Notes under the pieces: model-generated
What the model was told of the DNA's origin: nothing
The model's input: the letters and a program-made list of their open reading frames with translations, nothing else
Databases searched by the model: none
Program-made: the position numbers and the translations under genes
In this document: in pieces, positions 57,201 through 64,000 of the stretch
Numbering within the stretch: the first letter of the stretch is position 1
How the letters are laid out: each line of letters opens with the position of its first letter
NCBI GenBank assembly: GCA_037783545.1
Contig: JBBELK010000517.1
Span: 1,698,271-1,762,270 of the forward strand
Reading direction: 5' to 3'
Origin: Henricia sp. BOLD:AAB3569
Lineage: Eukaryota; Echinodermata; Asteroidea; Spinulosida; Echinasteridae
Length of the DNA: 64,000 nt

Positions 57201-59171
57201 GGAGGAGCAGGCACAGGCAAGAGTCATTTGATTAAGTGTATTTACAGTGAAGCTGTGCGAATACTTGGACGATCAACCCATAATCCAGATGATGTCACAG
57301 TGTTACTAACTGCTCCCACTGGTGTTGCTGCACACAATATTAATGGTTTAACCCTGCATAGTGCTTTGTCAATTGGAATCAACATATCACTGCCTTATCA
57401 ACCACTTGGTGATGAGAAAATGAGTACCTTGCGTAATGAATTAGGTCAGTTACAAATTCTAATCGTAGATGAAATTTCAATGGTTGATCAAAAGATGCTG
57501 TGTTACATACATGGGCGACTTCGACAAATCAAACAAACAAGATTTCAAGATCCTTTTGGTAAAGTGAGTGTGATTGCAGTTGGCGATTTTTATCAATTGC
57601 CTCCTGTAAAAGGAAAATCGTTACATCATAACACTGTTGAATCAGGATTGTGGCATGATAATTTCCAAAAAGTAGAACTGACGGAAATCATGAGACAAAA
57701 AGATCAGAAATTTACATTAGTTCTAAATGAATTGCGGGTGAAAGTGAAGAAAGATAATTTAAATGATGAGACTATTGCAATTTTGCAAAGTCGTGAAACT
57801 GGGGAAGACTGTTTTGATGCTATTCATATTTATCCAACAAATAAACAGGTTGACAACCACAATGTCCAAGTTTTACATAAGACATGTGAAAACTGCATTT
57901 GTATAGAAGCAAAAGATTTTGAGAAAGATGGCAGTGGACGATTGAAGCTAAAAGAAAAACCCCTAAAATCAAATCGTGGCAGTCTTTGCAGATCATTGTG
58001 GCTTGCTATTGGTGCAAGAGTTATGTTGACAAAAAATATTGATGTGTCAGATGGATTAGTAAATGGTGCATTTGGCACTGTTACTCATATTGAAATGTTG
58101 CCTGATCAATTGGACGCTGAATATATCAAAGTAAGATTTGATAATGAAAATGTAGGCTCAAAACTTAAGAGACAGGTAGTGCCACTAAATGATACTGATT
58201 CTGTTTTAATTAAGATGGAAGAAGAATCAATTGGAAAGAAATGCACAAGGAGACAATTTCCCCTGAAACTTGCATGGGCATGTACAGTACATAAAGTACA
58301 AGGTATGACAGTGAATAAAGCAGTAGTGTGTCTGAATCGTACATTTGCAGCAGGTCAAGCATATGTTGGTTTAAGTCGTGTGACATCATTAAATGGACTT
58401 GTCATTGAGGGGTTTGATCCTAAATATGTGTATTGTGATAGATCAGTTACTGAAGCTTTGGATATCATGCCTGCATTTGTTACCAGTAATTTGCAGCAAA
58501 ATATAACAGATACAACTAATACATGTACTGTAGTAACCCTTCATAATGTACAAGGCTTAAGAGCACACTTTTTAGACATGGAATCCCAATGCGAAATAAT
58601 GCAGTCTGATTTCATTTGCCTAACAGAGACATGGGTTGAATCTGAACAAGTAAGTCAGTTCCACATGGAAAATTTCAAGTGCTATCATCAAGTAAGAGGC
58701 ATGTCATATAATGGGTCGATGAAACATTTGCAGGAACAGAGTCATGGTGGTGTTGCGGTGTATGGCAAGAAAAGCAGATCTTTTAGTAGATTGAATATAC
58801 CAGTACAGAATGTTGAGTATATTGCATTTCATGTAATTTCTAACACATCAATTGTAATTGTTGTTATTTATCGACCATCATCATATGGCATTCAGGATTT
58901 TGTTAACAGTTTGATCAAGTTGGTTAGTGAAATAAATAAGATCAGCAACAGATGCATTGTCATGGGTGATTTCAATGACAATATTCTTGATAGGGAATCG
59001 TCAATTGAAAAAGCAATGAAAGAGCAAGGATATACGCAGTGTGTAAAAGAGGCAACTACAGAGAATGGAACACTAATAGATCACATTTATGTACGGGGTT
59101 TGACTGATGTTGAAACATCTGTAATACCTACATATTATAGTTACCATGAAAGTGTTAAAATTTGTTTCTAA
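48267..59171 (+). CDS. Helentron (HLE2 Helitron) Rep-helicase polyprotein with PHD, C76-like and OTU protease domains and EEP endonuclease
   Basis: One open frame of 3634 codons from the first ATG after the upstream stop. Domains by residue: 38-442, twenty-seven 15-residue repeats; about 495-675, basic coiled region; 805-856, PHD finger (C805, C808, C823, C826, H831, C834, C853, C856); 1074-1255, herpes-tegument-like C76-type cysteine protease (C1096, D1223, H1225); 1387-1510, OTU protease (D1392, C1395, H1507); 1650-1847, eleven 18-residue repeats; about 1898-2090, DUF6570-like Cys-rich domain; 2187-2640, Helitron Rep with HTH metal motif (H2405, H2407) and tyrosines Y2617 and Y2621; 2946-3400, PIF1 helicase (GGAGTGKS 2979-2986, DE 3068-3069, arginine finger R3371); 3420-3634, EEP endonuclease (N3427, E3454, D3568, N3570, D3605, H3606, H3627). 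The C-terminal EEP marks the Helentron branch. Rep nicks and joins single strands and the helicase unwinds; protease roles are unknown. Known Helentrons combine Rep, PIF1, EEP and sometimes OTU; the other assignments are by motif only. Confidence 0.93.
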   Translation: MPNMIATVAVEGGRVEGGGQRDNGTTFCTCVKKATNQEHGETCVQSILGDNTEHGETLEQSILGDNTEHGETCEQSILGDNTEHGETCEQSILGDNTEHGETCEQSILGDNTEHGETCEQSILGDNTEHGETCEQSVLGDNTEHGETCEQSILGDNTEHGETCEQSILGDNTEHGETLEQSILGDNTEHGETCEQSILGDNTEHGETCEQSILGDNTEHGETCEQSILGDNTEHGETCEQSILGDNTEHGETCEQSILGDNTEHGETREQSILGDNTEHGETLEQSILGDNTEHGETREQSILGDNTEHGETCEQSILGDNTEHGETCEQSILGDNTEHGETCEQSILGDNTEHVETCEQSVLGDNIEHGETCEQSILGDNTEHGETCEQSVLGDNSEHGETCEQSVLGDNTEHGETCEQSVLGDNTEHGETCEQSILGDNSEQRIKAKHMDITEISNLGEKPEKIIAEDRKGKCTDDMQNIKIDLRNNISRSKVEINHRVMQLNDIEVRLQCLECELKDRQKNLYERDRRLQCKQRKRKSYNRRKERKLKSRYMDMCFESKEAGSTQYEKQRKQIYSGTKRSLSKVLKHVDLNNGKKRSKKNCGQISWGKKKEIEINAKEKKLLEKEKNLDILKSKLNDFEVDLMIREQKGTVSKEHCRNKASPYKYVGCQGKSKRNGKSVGCQGKLKRNEKVGVVRRDKKCKISKPGKDKTVVTYNRKRNGRIIQEQVSKEDKKIHEKAQKYICHRTKRILSKLVKKLKGGKKQTLKGVSVPKKCGGGKPKMKCKQNESKLEDTNIEQFDNVCWLCENTDGHETGRRQIRCNKCLVVFHLSCTKFMKMEPYLIDKRVSWVCCNCGQSNYSDSLFYDIGIPTDKNLYEWTRQDTVQECSSAVEEQLKVFDKVREVFKKSQKHERCTECSNALYHQKQTGGYFLRKRKSTTVVDAAKSNRISKKTKRASKLETKSNDSNASESISKQQRQTVKRKESTDMEADKQLSEKVKKRSAVTKKRKVEVEEKNIHVDIDTDQQAEKNEANSSNTCGMQHRSCQSTDKMDSKMHTSKDMYMSTPCSAVEYVIIQGNYHQGHAKFGLNSGKQCVANSLCSMMYSQVKDLKRWTCHDMDLVLNTGDELYGHLSQSSTMHNDFLLINELPNELCVFNHHFSMIYHESVCGTFGMNLSLLEFNMITLNDALEQTLQQYNACFICFKGNTFAAIAQSGMYYIFDSHSRDHNGCQVSEGRSLIKSAATLQDVYRYCTDLGRSMNVTDNDQFEITGVMMGKINEKREGEVNVHDNKENQRSKQDRDVKNQKVKDFTDNNVSINTGDVECVNEGSDIEMMEVPEMTSFKFVPLRHEHKFALSKKVGIAHITSKVDEIPRQCNHMGQPACTKNIRGDGNCFFRAVSYAISGSERNHMRLRLAAVNHLLKYEDQYKSFLPEGFSNVEEYVLKRKVMCSGVWATEIEIMSLAHFLGTDIYTYSNRWLIFSGKVSEVGTVTSDAGIYLMHTEQIHYDVVLSVNELISNNCNALIEPILDNGGCSKENNSHKAGQESVSDIGACNSYNVKSDVRSVIRDIAVGKGVIKKRKCRHNLRSKRNIDRERKKQKNQHEANVSNLSGCVDEDDVKSTAKKLYDKLNYHGNPVLKKQKSDSVMIKYHTNVDYKTKQIMTQKDKYHKDANYKSKKIQTLKDKYHGDANYKIKKIQTVKAKYHGDAKYKRQVIETQKGKYHGNVNYKRQVIETQKGKYHGDVNYKRHVIETQKGKYHGDVNYKRHVIERQKGKYHGDVNYKRHVIERQKGKYHGDVNYKRHVIERQKGKYHGDVNYKRKVIQAQKGKYHGNTYYRKKLIQAITLINKNKYNTDDNYRKDKVKMSKERQLKVKAMKTHVQNVIENFKKKTESGPDCICAVCQRLLFQSQVKKCSKDKYKYFQYICDQYLHECNEDCNMPCALATSNRGTLWICYTCHRKLIANRVPAEACMNTLSLIDIPEELQRLNSLEQHLIARNIAFMKIVNRPKGGQKGIYGPCVCVPSNTMETVQRLPRCANENDMIRIKLKRKLSYKGYHEYQYVNRWHVEQALFYLKTNNKWYHDIEIEEDWANHVPECLNDEEEEVENNIEVNNEEDTSIKTEDESDVEDDDEDRLRGVQLDTCLQPVNIGQEVLDQYFDEIFCVAPCEGNNPVRLLMEEGNEAKCFPILFPTGTPIFKDKRNVRITLSRYLHNRLMNADHRFAQNTDYIFYAQYLSEIQQVMSSVSIALRKGTAKTREGKSITSAMLNNKEKLRDMLKSDKGYKFLKPIRGTPPYWQCAHRDVLAMITQLGLPTWFCSFSSADMRWSEVIGTIMKQQGDIRNFDELDWNDKCMLLRSNPVTAARMFDKRFHVFLKEVIMSEAQPIGKVKDYFYRVEFQQRGSPHTHCLFWIEDAPKLDTDSDEDVIAFIDRYISCNLPSKDEDEELHEIINNVQVHSKKHSKSCKKKGTECRFNFPRPPSERTFIIRRVEPTTAETNDFSADDSDIDSMSQISDLDELYNDVISKAQAEELLKSIWNEVQNQEKQYTSTEELFTAAGITQKEFEKANELLTKKLSIVLKRNPQDVWVNQYNSHLIRAWNANLDIQYITDIFGCVAYVASYMSKAEREMGMLLSNVSSEAQKGNLDAKQSMKEVGYAYLQNREVSAQEAVYRVCNLRLKECSRKVEFIPVGENPVRMSLPLKLIQNKSEADDEDIWLHSKIDRYKARPQSHDFDEMCLASFCSNYRILYSTEALKAQKGKVNSNIHELQNGLGYIRKRTRTRYAVIKYPRFSISKISEKYYQSILQLFLPYRIDAQLKPLHFETFEEFYNIASVKLHECDDRTQRVSLIVDTNRQKFEANIESMEDVEQYLHKFGPQEDAWALISPEVESERIECENERGPVNEASEDEYDIPDLKCNDKEKAGQGIEYRSRRITVNEASCLMRMLNAKQKEVFYKIRKWCLDKVNGKKPEPFHVFVTGGAGTGKSHLIKCIYSEAVRILGRSTHNPDDVTVLLTAPTGVAAHNINGLTLHSALSIGINISLPYQPLGDEKMSTLRNELGQLQILIVDEISMVDQKMLCYIHGRLRQIKQTRFQDPFGKVSVIAVGDFYQLPPVKGKSLHHNTVESGLWHDNFQKVELTEIMRQKDQKFTLVLNELRVKVKKDNLNDETIAILQSRETGEDCFDAIHIYPTNKQVDNHNVQVLHKTCENCICIEAKDFEKDGSGRLKLKEKPLKSNRGSLCRSLWLAIGARVMLTKNIDVSDGLVNGAFGTVTHIEMLPDQLDAEYIKVRFDNENVGSKLKRQVVPLNDTDSVLIKMEEESIGKKCTRRQFPLKLAWACTVHKVQGMTVNKAVVCLNRTFAAGQAYVGLSRVTSLNGLVIEGFDPKYVYCDRSVTEALDIMPAFVTSNLQQNITDTTNTCTVVTLHNVQGLRAHFLDMESQCEIMQSDFICLTETWVESEQVSQFHMENFKCYHQVRGMSYNGSMKHLQEQSHGGVAVYGKKSRSFSRLNIPVQNVEYIAFHVISNTSIVIVVIYRPSSYGIQDFVNSLIKLVSEINKISNRCIVMGDFNDNILDRESSIEKAMKEQGYTQCVKEATTENGTLIDHIYVRGLTDVETSVIPTYYSYHESVKICF
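48378..49592 (+). repeat. Minisatellite: 27 copies of a 45 bp unit inside the Helentron ORF
   Basis: Exactly 27 units (1215 bp) encode the consensus EHGETCEQSILGDNT. Variants are confined mainly to residue 6 (C, L or R), residue 10 (I or V) and the last residue (T, S or I). Because 45 is divisible by 3 and the unit lacks stops in several frames, frame +2 (48382-49605, MGKPVNSLYLEITLN per unit) and two minus-strand frames are also open across the array. Near identity of units implies recent amplification or gene conversion. Confidence 0.97.
50679..50834 (+). other. PHD-finger domain within the Helentron protein
   Basis: C..C at 805/808, C..C at 823/826, H831, C834, then W851 and C853 (or C854) and C856 give the C4HC3 zinc pattern, with the conserved Trp two residues before the last Cys pair. 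PHD fingers commonly read histone H3 tails; binding here is inferred. Confidence 0.8.
51486..52036 (+). other. C76/herpes-tegument-like cysteine protease domain within the Helentron protein
   Basis: GKQCVANSLCSMMYS carries the putative nucleophile C1096. DMDLVLNTGDELYGHL, NELPNEL and YYIFDSHSRDHNG (D1223, H1225) follow in the order and spacing of the deubiquitinase fold first described in herpesvirus large tegument proteins and found in other mobile elements. Assignment rests on motif order, not on an alignment. Confidence 0.7.
52425..52800 (+). other. OTU cysteine protease domain within the Helentron protein
   Basis: IRGDGNCFFRAVSYAISGS (D1392, C1395) and EQIHYDVVLS (H1507) are the classic OTU catalytic motifs, separated by a normal distance of about 112 residues. 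The triad looks intact, implying deubiquitinase activity. Confidence 0.93.
53214..53807 (+). repeat. Eleven copies of a 54 bp unit coding an 18-residue basic repeat
   Basis: The consensus is KYHGDVNYKRHVIERQKG. The central copies (53430-53730) are nearly identical at DNA level, while the outer copies diverge (KYHTNVDYKTKQIMTQKD first, KYHGNTYYRKKLIQAITL last). Two minus-strand frames are also open here. Similar KY..N..YR..V repeats occur next to Helitron-type proteins in other animals; a DNA-binding role is plausible but unproven. Confidence 0.95.
54822..56185 (+). other. Helitron Rep (HUH, two-tyrosine) domain within the Helentron protein
   Basis: FPILFPTG opens the Helitron_like_N region, followed by PTWFCSFSSADMRW. 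The metal-binding motif is QQRGSPHTHCLFWI (H2405, H2407) and the catalytic tyrosine motif is CVAYVASYMSKAE, with Y2617 and Y2621 four residues apart as in active Helitrons. Confidence 0.93.
57102..58470 (+). other. PIF1-family superfamily 1B helicase domain within the Helentron protein
   Basis: LNAKQKEVF (Q motif region), FVTGGAGTGKSHLI (Walker A), LIVDEISMVDQKM (Walker B), GDFYQLPPVKG (motif III), TVHKVQGMT (motif V) and AYVGLSRV (motif VI) occur in order. Confidence 0.96.
58520..59171 (+). other. Endonuclease/exonuclease/phosphatase (EEP) domain ending the Helentron protein
   Basis: LHNVQGL (N3427), LTETW (E3454), VIYRPSS, MGDFND (D3568, N3570), LIDHIYV (D3605, H3606) and YSYHE (H3627) are the motifs of AP-like endonucleases of non-LTR type. 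The last catalytic His lies only seven residues before the stop, so the domain is just complete. Confidence 0.92.
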
Positions 59172-59904
59172 TCATCTACACGTTTTTACATAGCTGTCGG
59201 ATTAAGTAAATGTATATGTCTGGTACAGGTCTTGAAATGTCAGGATTTCGTACACACTTTGACAACACCACTTAGGGTAATTTTTTTATTGCAATGCAAG
59301 ATGCAGCAACAAATATCAAAGTGCCAGCAATATGTGTTCACGATAATAATATCAAGTCTTTGAAATATTTGAAAAACATTAAATAACAGAGATAGCCAAG
59401 AAGAGATATTAGTGAAAAAGACACTCGAGATGAGAAATGCATGAGTTTCAAAACAAAATCTTTTGTTAAACACATTATTGATCTTGAAGCTTTAATTGAT
59501 CTTGAGCCTTAACAAATTAATGACATCACACCAGCAACAACATGTTTAGAAGTTACTCATCAAAGCGGTTAAAATAATGAAGAGATTAATACTATTTAGA
59601 ATGTGCAACGGGTCCACAGTGTGTATCAGAAATAACTGACATTTATATTTTATATTTACTTGATTTTACCGTGTACATGTATGATTTTGTTTTTATTTAT
59701 TAGCTCCAAAAAGCAGTCAAGATAACCATGTTCCTGCTTCTACTGAGGAAGATAGTATCTTTAATGGTTAACCAGCAAAAGACCAGAACTATCACAGAAA
59801 TCCGCGCTTCTTCAGCCCATCAACATGGACATCAAAAACAAAGATCTCAAAATGGATTGAACTGGGAATTGTCTATAGTAGCTGTCATAACTGCATCAAT
59901 CAAG
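59172..59904 (+). other. Helentron 3' non-coding stretch
   Basis: No convincing gene. A short open stretch after TTTATTAG at 59694-59701 (reading PKSSQDNHVPASTEEDSIFNG, then a stop at about 59768) looks faintly coding and could be a small 3' exon, but no matching donor is evident in the main ORF. Confidence 0.4.
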
Positions 59905-61810
59905 TGAGCTCATGCCATTTCATCTCCAGCTTGTATTGACTGGAGATTGTCTTTAGTACCTGCCATGGACTACATTATTCACTCCAGCTTGTATTGGCTG
60001 GGGATTGTCTTAATTTCCTGCAATGGACAAAGCCAATCATCTGAGCTCTTGCCATTTCATCTCCAGCTTATATTGGCTGGGGATTGTCTTCACTACCTGC
60101 CATGGACTACACCATTCAACCGAGCTCACGCCATTTCATCTCCAGCTTGTATTGGCTGGGGATTGTCTTCAGTACCTGCCTTGGCCTACACCATTCAATC
60201 GAGCTCACGCCATTTCATCTCCAGCTTGTATTGGCTGGGGATTGTCTTCAGTACCTGCCATGGCCTACACCATTCAACCGAGCTCATGCCATTTCATCTT
60301 CAGCTTATATTGGCTGGGGATTGTCTTCACTACCTGCCATGGACTACACCATTCAACTGAGCTCACGCCATTTCATCTCCAGCTTGTATTGGCTGGGGAT
60401 TGTCTTCAGTACCTGCCATGGCCTACACCATTCAACCGAGCTTACGCCATTTCATCTCCAGCTTGTATTGGCTGGGGATTGTCTTCAGTACCTGCCATGG
60501 CCTACACCATTCAACCGAGCTCATGCCATTTCATCTTCAGCTTATATTGGCTGGGGATTGTCTTCACTACCTGCCATGGACTACACCATTCAACTGAGCT
60601 CACGCCATTTCATCTCCAGCTTGTATTGGCTGGGGATTGTCTTCAGTACCTGCCATGGCCTACACCATTCAACCGAGCTTACGCCATTTCATCTCCAGCT
60701 TGTATTGGCTGGGGATTGTCTTCAGTACCTGCCATGGCCTACACCATTCAACCGAGCTCATGCCATTTCATCTTCAGCTTATATTGGCTGGGGATTGTCT
60801 TCACTACCTGCCATGGACTACACCATTCAACTGAGCTCACGCCATTTCATCTCCAGCTTGTATTGGCTGGGGATTGTCTTCAGTACCTGCCATGGCCTAC
60901 ACCATTCAACCGAGCTCACGCCATTTCATCTCCAGCTTGTATTGGCTGGGGATTGTGTTCAATAACTGCCATGGACTACACCATTCAACCGAGCTCACGC
61001 CATTTCATCTTCAGCTTGTATTGGCTGGGGATTGTCTTCAGTACCTGCCATGGACTATGCCATTCATCTGAGCTCATGTCATTTTATCTCCAGCTTGTAT
61101 TGGCTGGGGATTGTCTTCAGTACCTGCCATGGACTATGCCATTCATCTGAGCTCATGTCATTTTATCTCCAGCTTGTATTGGCTGGGGATTGTCTTCAGT
61201 ACCTGCCATGGACTATGCTTTTCATCCGAGCTCATGTCATTTTATCTCCAGCTAGTATTGGCTGGGGATAGTCTTCAGTACCTGCCATGGACTATGCTTT
61301 TCATCTGAGCTCATGTCATTTCATCTCCAGCTAGTATTGGCTGGGGATAGTCTTCAGTACCTGCCATGGACTATGCCATTCATCCGAGCTCATGTCATTT
61401 CATCTCCAGCTTGTATTGGCTGGGGATTGTCTTCAGTACCTGCCATGGACTATGCCATTCATCTGAGCTGATGCCATTTCATCTCCAGCTTGTATTGGCT
61501 GGGGATGGTCTTCAGTACGTGCCATGGACTATGTCATTCATCTGAGCTCATGTCATTTTATCTCCAGCTTGTATTGACTGGGGATTGTCTTCAGTACCTG
61601 CCATGGACTATGCTTTTCATCTGACCTCATGTCATTTCATCTCCAGCTTGTATTAGCTCGAGATTTTCTTCATCAATACCTGCCATGGACTATATGCCAT
61701 TCATCTGAGTTCATGCCATTTTATCTCCAGCTTGTATTGGCTGGGGATTGTCTTCAGTACATGCCATGGACTACAATATGCCATTCACTACGTTTTGACT
61801 GGTATTTATC
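59905..61810. repeat. 79 bp tandem repeat, about 24 copies, with a 237 bp higher-order period
   Basis: The unit contains CACGCCATTTCATCTCCAGC, TTGTATTGGCTGGGGATTG, TCTTCAGTACCTGCCATGG and CCTACACCATTCAACCGAGC. Between about 60110 and 60970 three-unit blocks repeat every 237 bp: the TCTTCAGCTTATATTGGC variant recurs at about 60298, 60535 and 60772. The last copies (after about 61630) degrade and change length. Open frames across it, up to 375 codons, follow from the repeat. It lies 0.7 kb after the Helentron stop and is probably part of that element. Confidence 0.95.
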
Positions 61811-62980
61811 TTGAAGACCTATCATAGACTTGTATTGGCTGACAATTATGTTGAGGATTATTCATGGACGACAGTGTATGCAAGGGCACCTCATTTATGA
61901 ACATTCTGAAATGTTATTTATTAGTGCTTTTAATGATGTAAGTGATATACAAACATAGTACTCCACATGTGCATGCTATGGCATAATGATCTGTTGCATC
62001 AAACTCAAATTACTGTGCCAGACAGCTGGAATGTATAGGTTCAAATCTTGGCCACAGCCAATGGTGGCTGTTGAGCAAGTCTTTTTATTATTGCTTAAAT
62101 AAACAAAGATGTAACTTGATTGTCTTGAAAACAATTCGTTACCACTCCCAGTCCCATTCATATCGTAAAGAGACTGGTATAAATCCGCTTTTGTTTCGGT
62201 GTGTGTGAGAGAGGCGCATGTCTTTGGTTTAATGGGCAATATACGTAACAAATTGCAATCAAGTAACAAAACAACCTTTTTATACTTTCCATGTTAAAAT
62301 ATAAACAGTATGTAAAATAGTAACTGTTTTATTCACTCCAAAGGCTTCACTCCATTTATGCCCAGATCTGTACTGACAGTCAATGAAAACGCATCACTTT
62401 TAATATTTGAAAATAGTTTAATGGAACGTGTCAAGAAAAAAAAACACAAAAACACAAACATTGAAGCGTAAAATTCACTGGTTTCAATACTCAGACTATT
62501 GTGCGTAGACTTAATGAATACAGTGGAATGCATTATACTTCACAAATTGCCAAGATACCGGTGATGCTTTTGTATTGACTGTCAGTATATTTATTCATAA
62601 TACCTGTAACGTAATTAAACAGTTCACACTTTTTAATAAGACAAAAGTTCTTGTCATTTATATCAAGTCAAAGCAAAGTCAAGTGCATTGGTGTGTTTTA
62701 TAAGGCTATGTCACAGGTGGGACAAAAAAGCACCCAAAACTCATGCGAGAAATTAAGAAAAGCTCTTTGCAATTAATTTCCGTTTCTTTTTGATTTTTTA
62801 TTACTTGTAAATGTATTACTAGAATTCGTAAGACTAACAGCACTTTGAACCTCAAAATATCAATGCTTTTCTAAAGAGCTCGTTGTGTGCAAAGTAATTA
62901 TGTTATAACACGTACATTGTACTACTAGATTTTTCTCTCATCCCAAGTTTGGTTATTTCCTTTCACTTGTGATTAGGCAC
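61811..62980. other. No gene seen; one decayed SINE head
   Basis: CAAACTCAAATTACTGTGCC and TATAGGTTCAAATCTTGGCC (about 61998-62055) resemble the head and B-box of the SINE at 62985. The remainder is AT-rich and unassigned. Confidence 0.5.
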
Positions 62981-62984
62981 CATA

Positions 62985-63367
62985 TTGAGATGTGGTGGCC
63001 AAGCAGTCTAGTGTGTCAAACTCAAGTTCCTGTGCCAGTACTAGAATGTGGGTTCGATTCCGGGCCGTGACGGGTTGTGGCACTTGTGCTCTTTAGCAAG
63101 GCACTTAATCACACTTGTTCCGTCCTTCGGAAGGAATGTCAAGCCGTTGGTCCAGTGTGTTTCGGTAACGCACTTTAAAGATCCCAGAACATTCTTTGTC
63201 AAGAACAAGCGGAGGGATTTCCCGGTGTTTCTGGCTGTTTCTAATTCAACTTGGAAGTTGATAGTTATTCGAATATCTACATGTATGTAATTGATCCCAT
63301 TCCTGTGATTGGCGGTACTTCCGCTGTTGGATGTGGTGAATAAATAAATAAATAAATAAATAAATAA
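62985..63367 (+). mobile_element. tRNA-derived SINE with (AAAT)n tail
   Basis: A-box-like GGTGGCCAAGCAGTCTAG, B-box GTGGGTTCGATTCCGGGCC, body CTTCGGAAGGAATGTCAAGC and AACGCACTTTAAAGATCCC, ending in a (TAAA)n tract at 63341-63367. Same family as 20081-20440. Confidence 0.82.
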
Positions 63368-63674
63368 AAAAATACAAAATACTGGACGTTGTGTTGACAT
63401 ACTACTCGACTATTGATTATCATTGCAATTAATCTCATCTGTGAATATTAAATAAGCATACATGTTTTTGTTTAATAAGATTGAGTTAAAGGACCTGTGA
63501 CATGCTAAACAACTTTGTGCCTAAGCTTTGCTTCATAATGACGGATTACTTGTTCAGCAAGACATACTATTGTTCGTTTGGATGTAAAATCAATAAAAGG
63601 TGGCCTTTTTCAACTTTGAAGATTTCATTGCAATAAATCACAGACAGAGGGCGCTGTTTTGAGTGTATCACATA

Positions 63675-63932
63675 AGGGTCATTCTATGAATTTGGGGTCC
63701 AACGTGTGACATTTTTCTGTCCCCGTTACACCTGACATACTGCTATTTGCATACAAGTATCATTAAAAATGCCTTCAAACCATATTTTTATGAATTGTAT
63801 TTTATGTAATCACTCTTTCAAATAGAAGGCATTTAAAGAATATGTCCTGAATTTACAAAAGACAACATTTTACAAGGTGTCAGATGTAACGGGGACAGAA
63901 AAAGTGGACCCCAAATTTATGGAATGACCCAT
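63675..63932. repeat. 258 bp MITE with GGGTCATTCTATGAATTTGG ends
   Basis: GGGTCATTCTATGAATTTGG then GGTCCA on the left; TGGACCCCAAATTTATGGAA then TGACCC on the right. CTGTCCCCGTTACA / TGTAACGGGGACAG lie inward. The ends are imperfect long inverted repeats. Confidence 0.87.
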
Positions 63933-64000
63933 AAGGAAGACAGAAGGGAAAAGTTAAGAAAAAACATAAGACTTCAAGTTGGACTTGTGGCAAATTGCTG

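Noticed and set aside
60023..61150. 375-codon and 293-codon plus-strand ORFs
   Set aside because: They are periodic translations of the 79 bp satellite in shifting frames; no domain, and unit length is not a multiple of 3.

Overview
The window is eukaryotic nuclear DNA: spliced genes with GT-AG introns, tRNA-derived SINEs, non-LTR and Penelope-type retroelement debris, many palindromic MITE-like insertions and a large rolling-circle transposon. The repeat content and the strong resemblance of the host gene to its vertebrate counterpart suggest a marine deuterostome invertebrate, perhaps an echinoderm. That placement is inference; nothing in the window fixes the species.

Region 1 (1-33310, + strand) is the 3' part of one conserved housekeeping gene, DHX38 (PRP16), the DEAH-box ATPase that remodels the spliceosome after the first transesterification. 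I assign 22 exons whose splice phases all agree; joined they give 3177 nt, i.e. 1058 residues plus stop. Roughly 170 N-terminal residues lie upstream of the window, judging from the vertebrate protein length. All core helicase motifs are present. The 21 introns are packed with repeats: SINEs, a pogo/Tigger-like transposon, a Penelope GIY-YIG fragment, a CR1/L2-like LINE tail and about twenty inverted-repeat elements, several of which occur as inverted pairs in different introns of this same gene.

Region 2 (33311-48266) has no gene I can support. It holds nested MITEs, a reverse SINE, a 3 kb block of diverged tandem duplications rich in TGACGTCA, an almost 800 bp palindrome, and short tandem repeats.

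Region 3 (48267-61810) is the centrepiece: a Helentron-type (Helitron-like, HLE2) transposon with one uninterrupted 3634-codon ORF. In order it encodes a 27-copy 15-residue repeat, a basic coiled region, a PHD finger, a herpes-tegument-like (C76-type) cysteine protease domain, an OTU cysteine protease domain, an 11-copy 18-residue basic repeat, a DUF6570-like Cys-rich domain, the HUH/two-tyrosine Rep nuclease, a PIF1-family helicase and a C-terminal endonuclease/exonuclease/phosphatase (EEP) domain. It is followed by about 24 copies of a 79 bp repeat with a 237 bp higher-order period, probably part of the same element. All catalytic motifs I could look for are intact, so this copy may be recent or functional.

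Region 4 (61811-64000) carries SINE copies and a terminal inverted-repeat element, with no gene.
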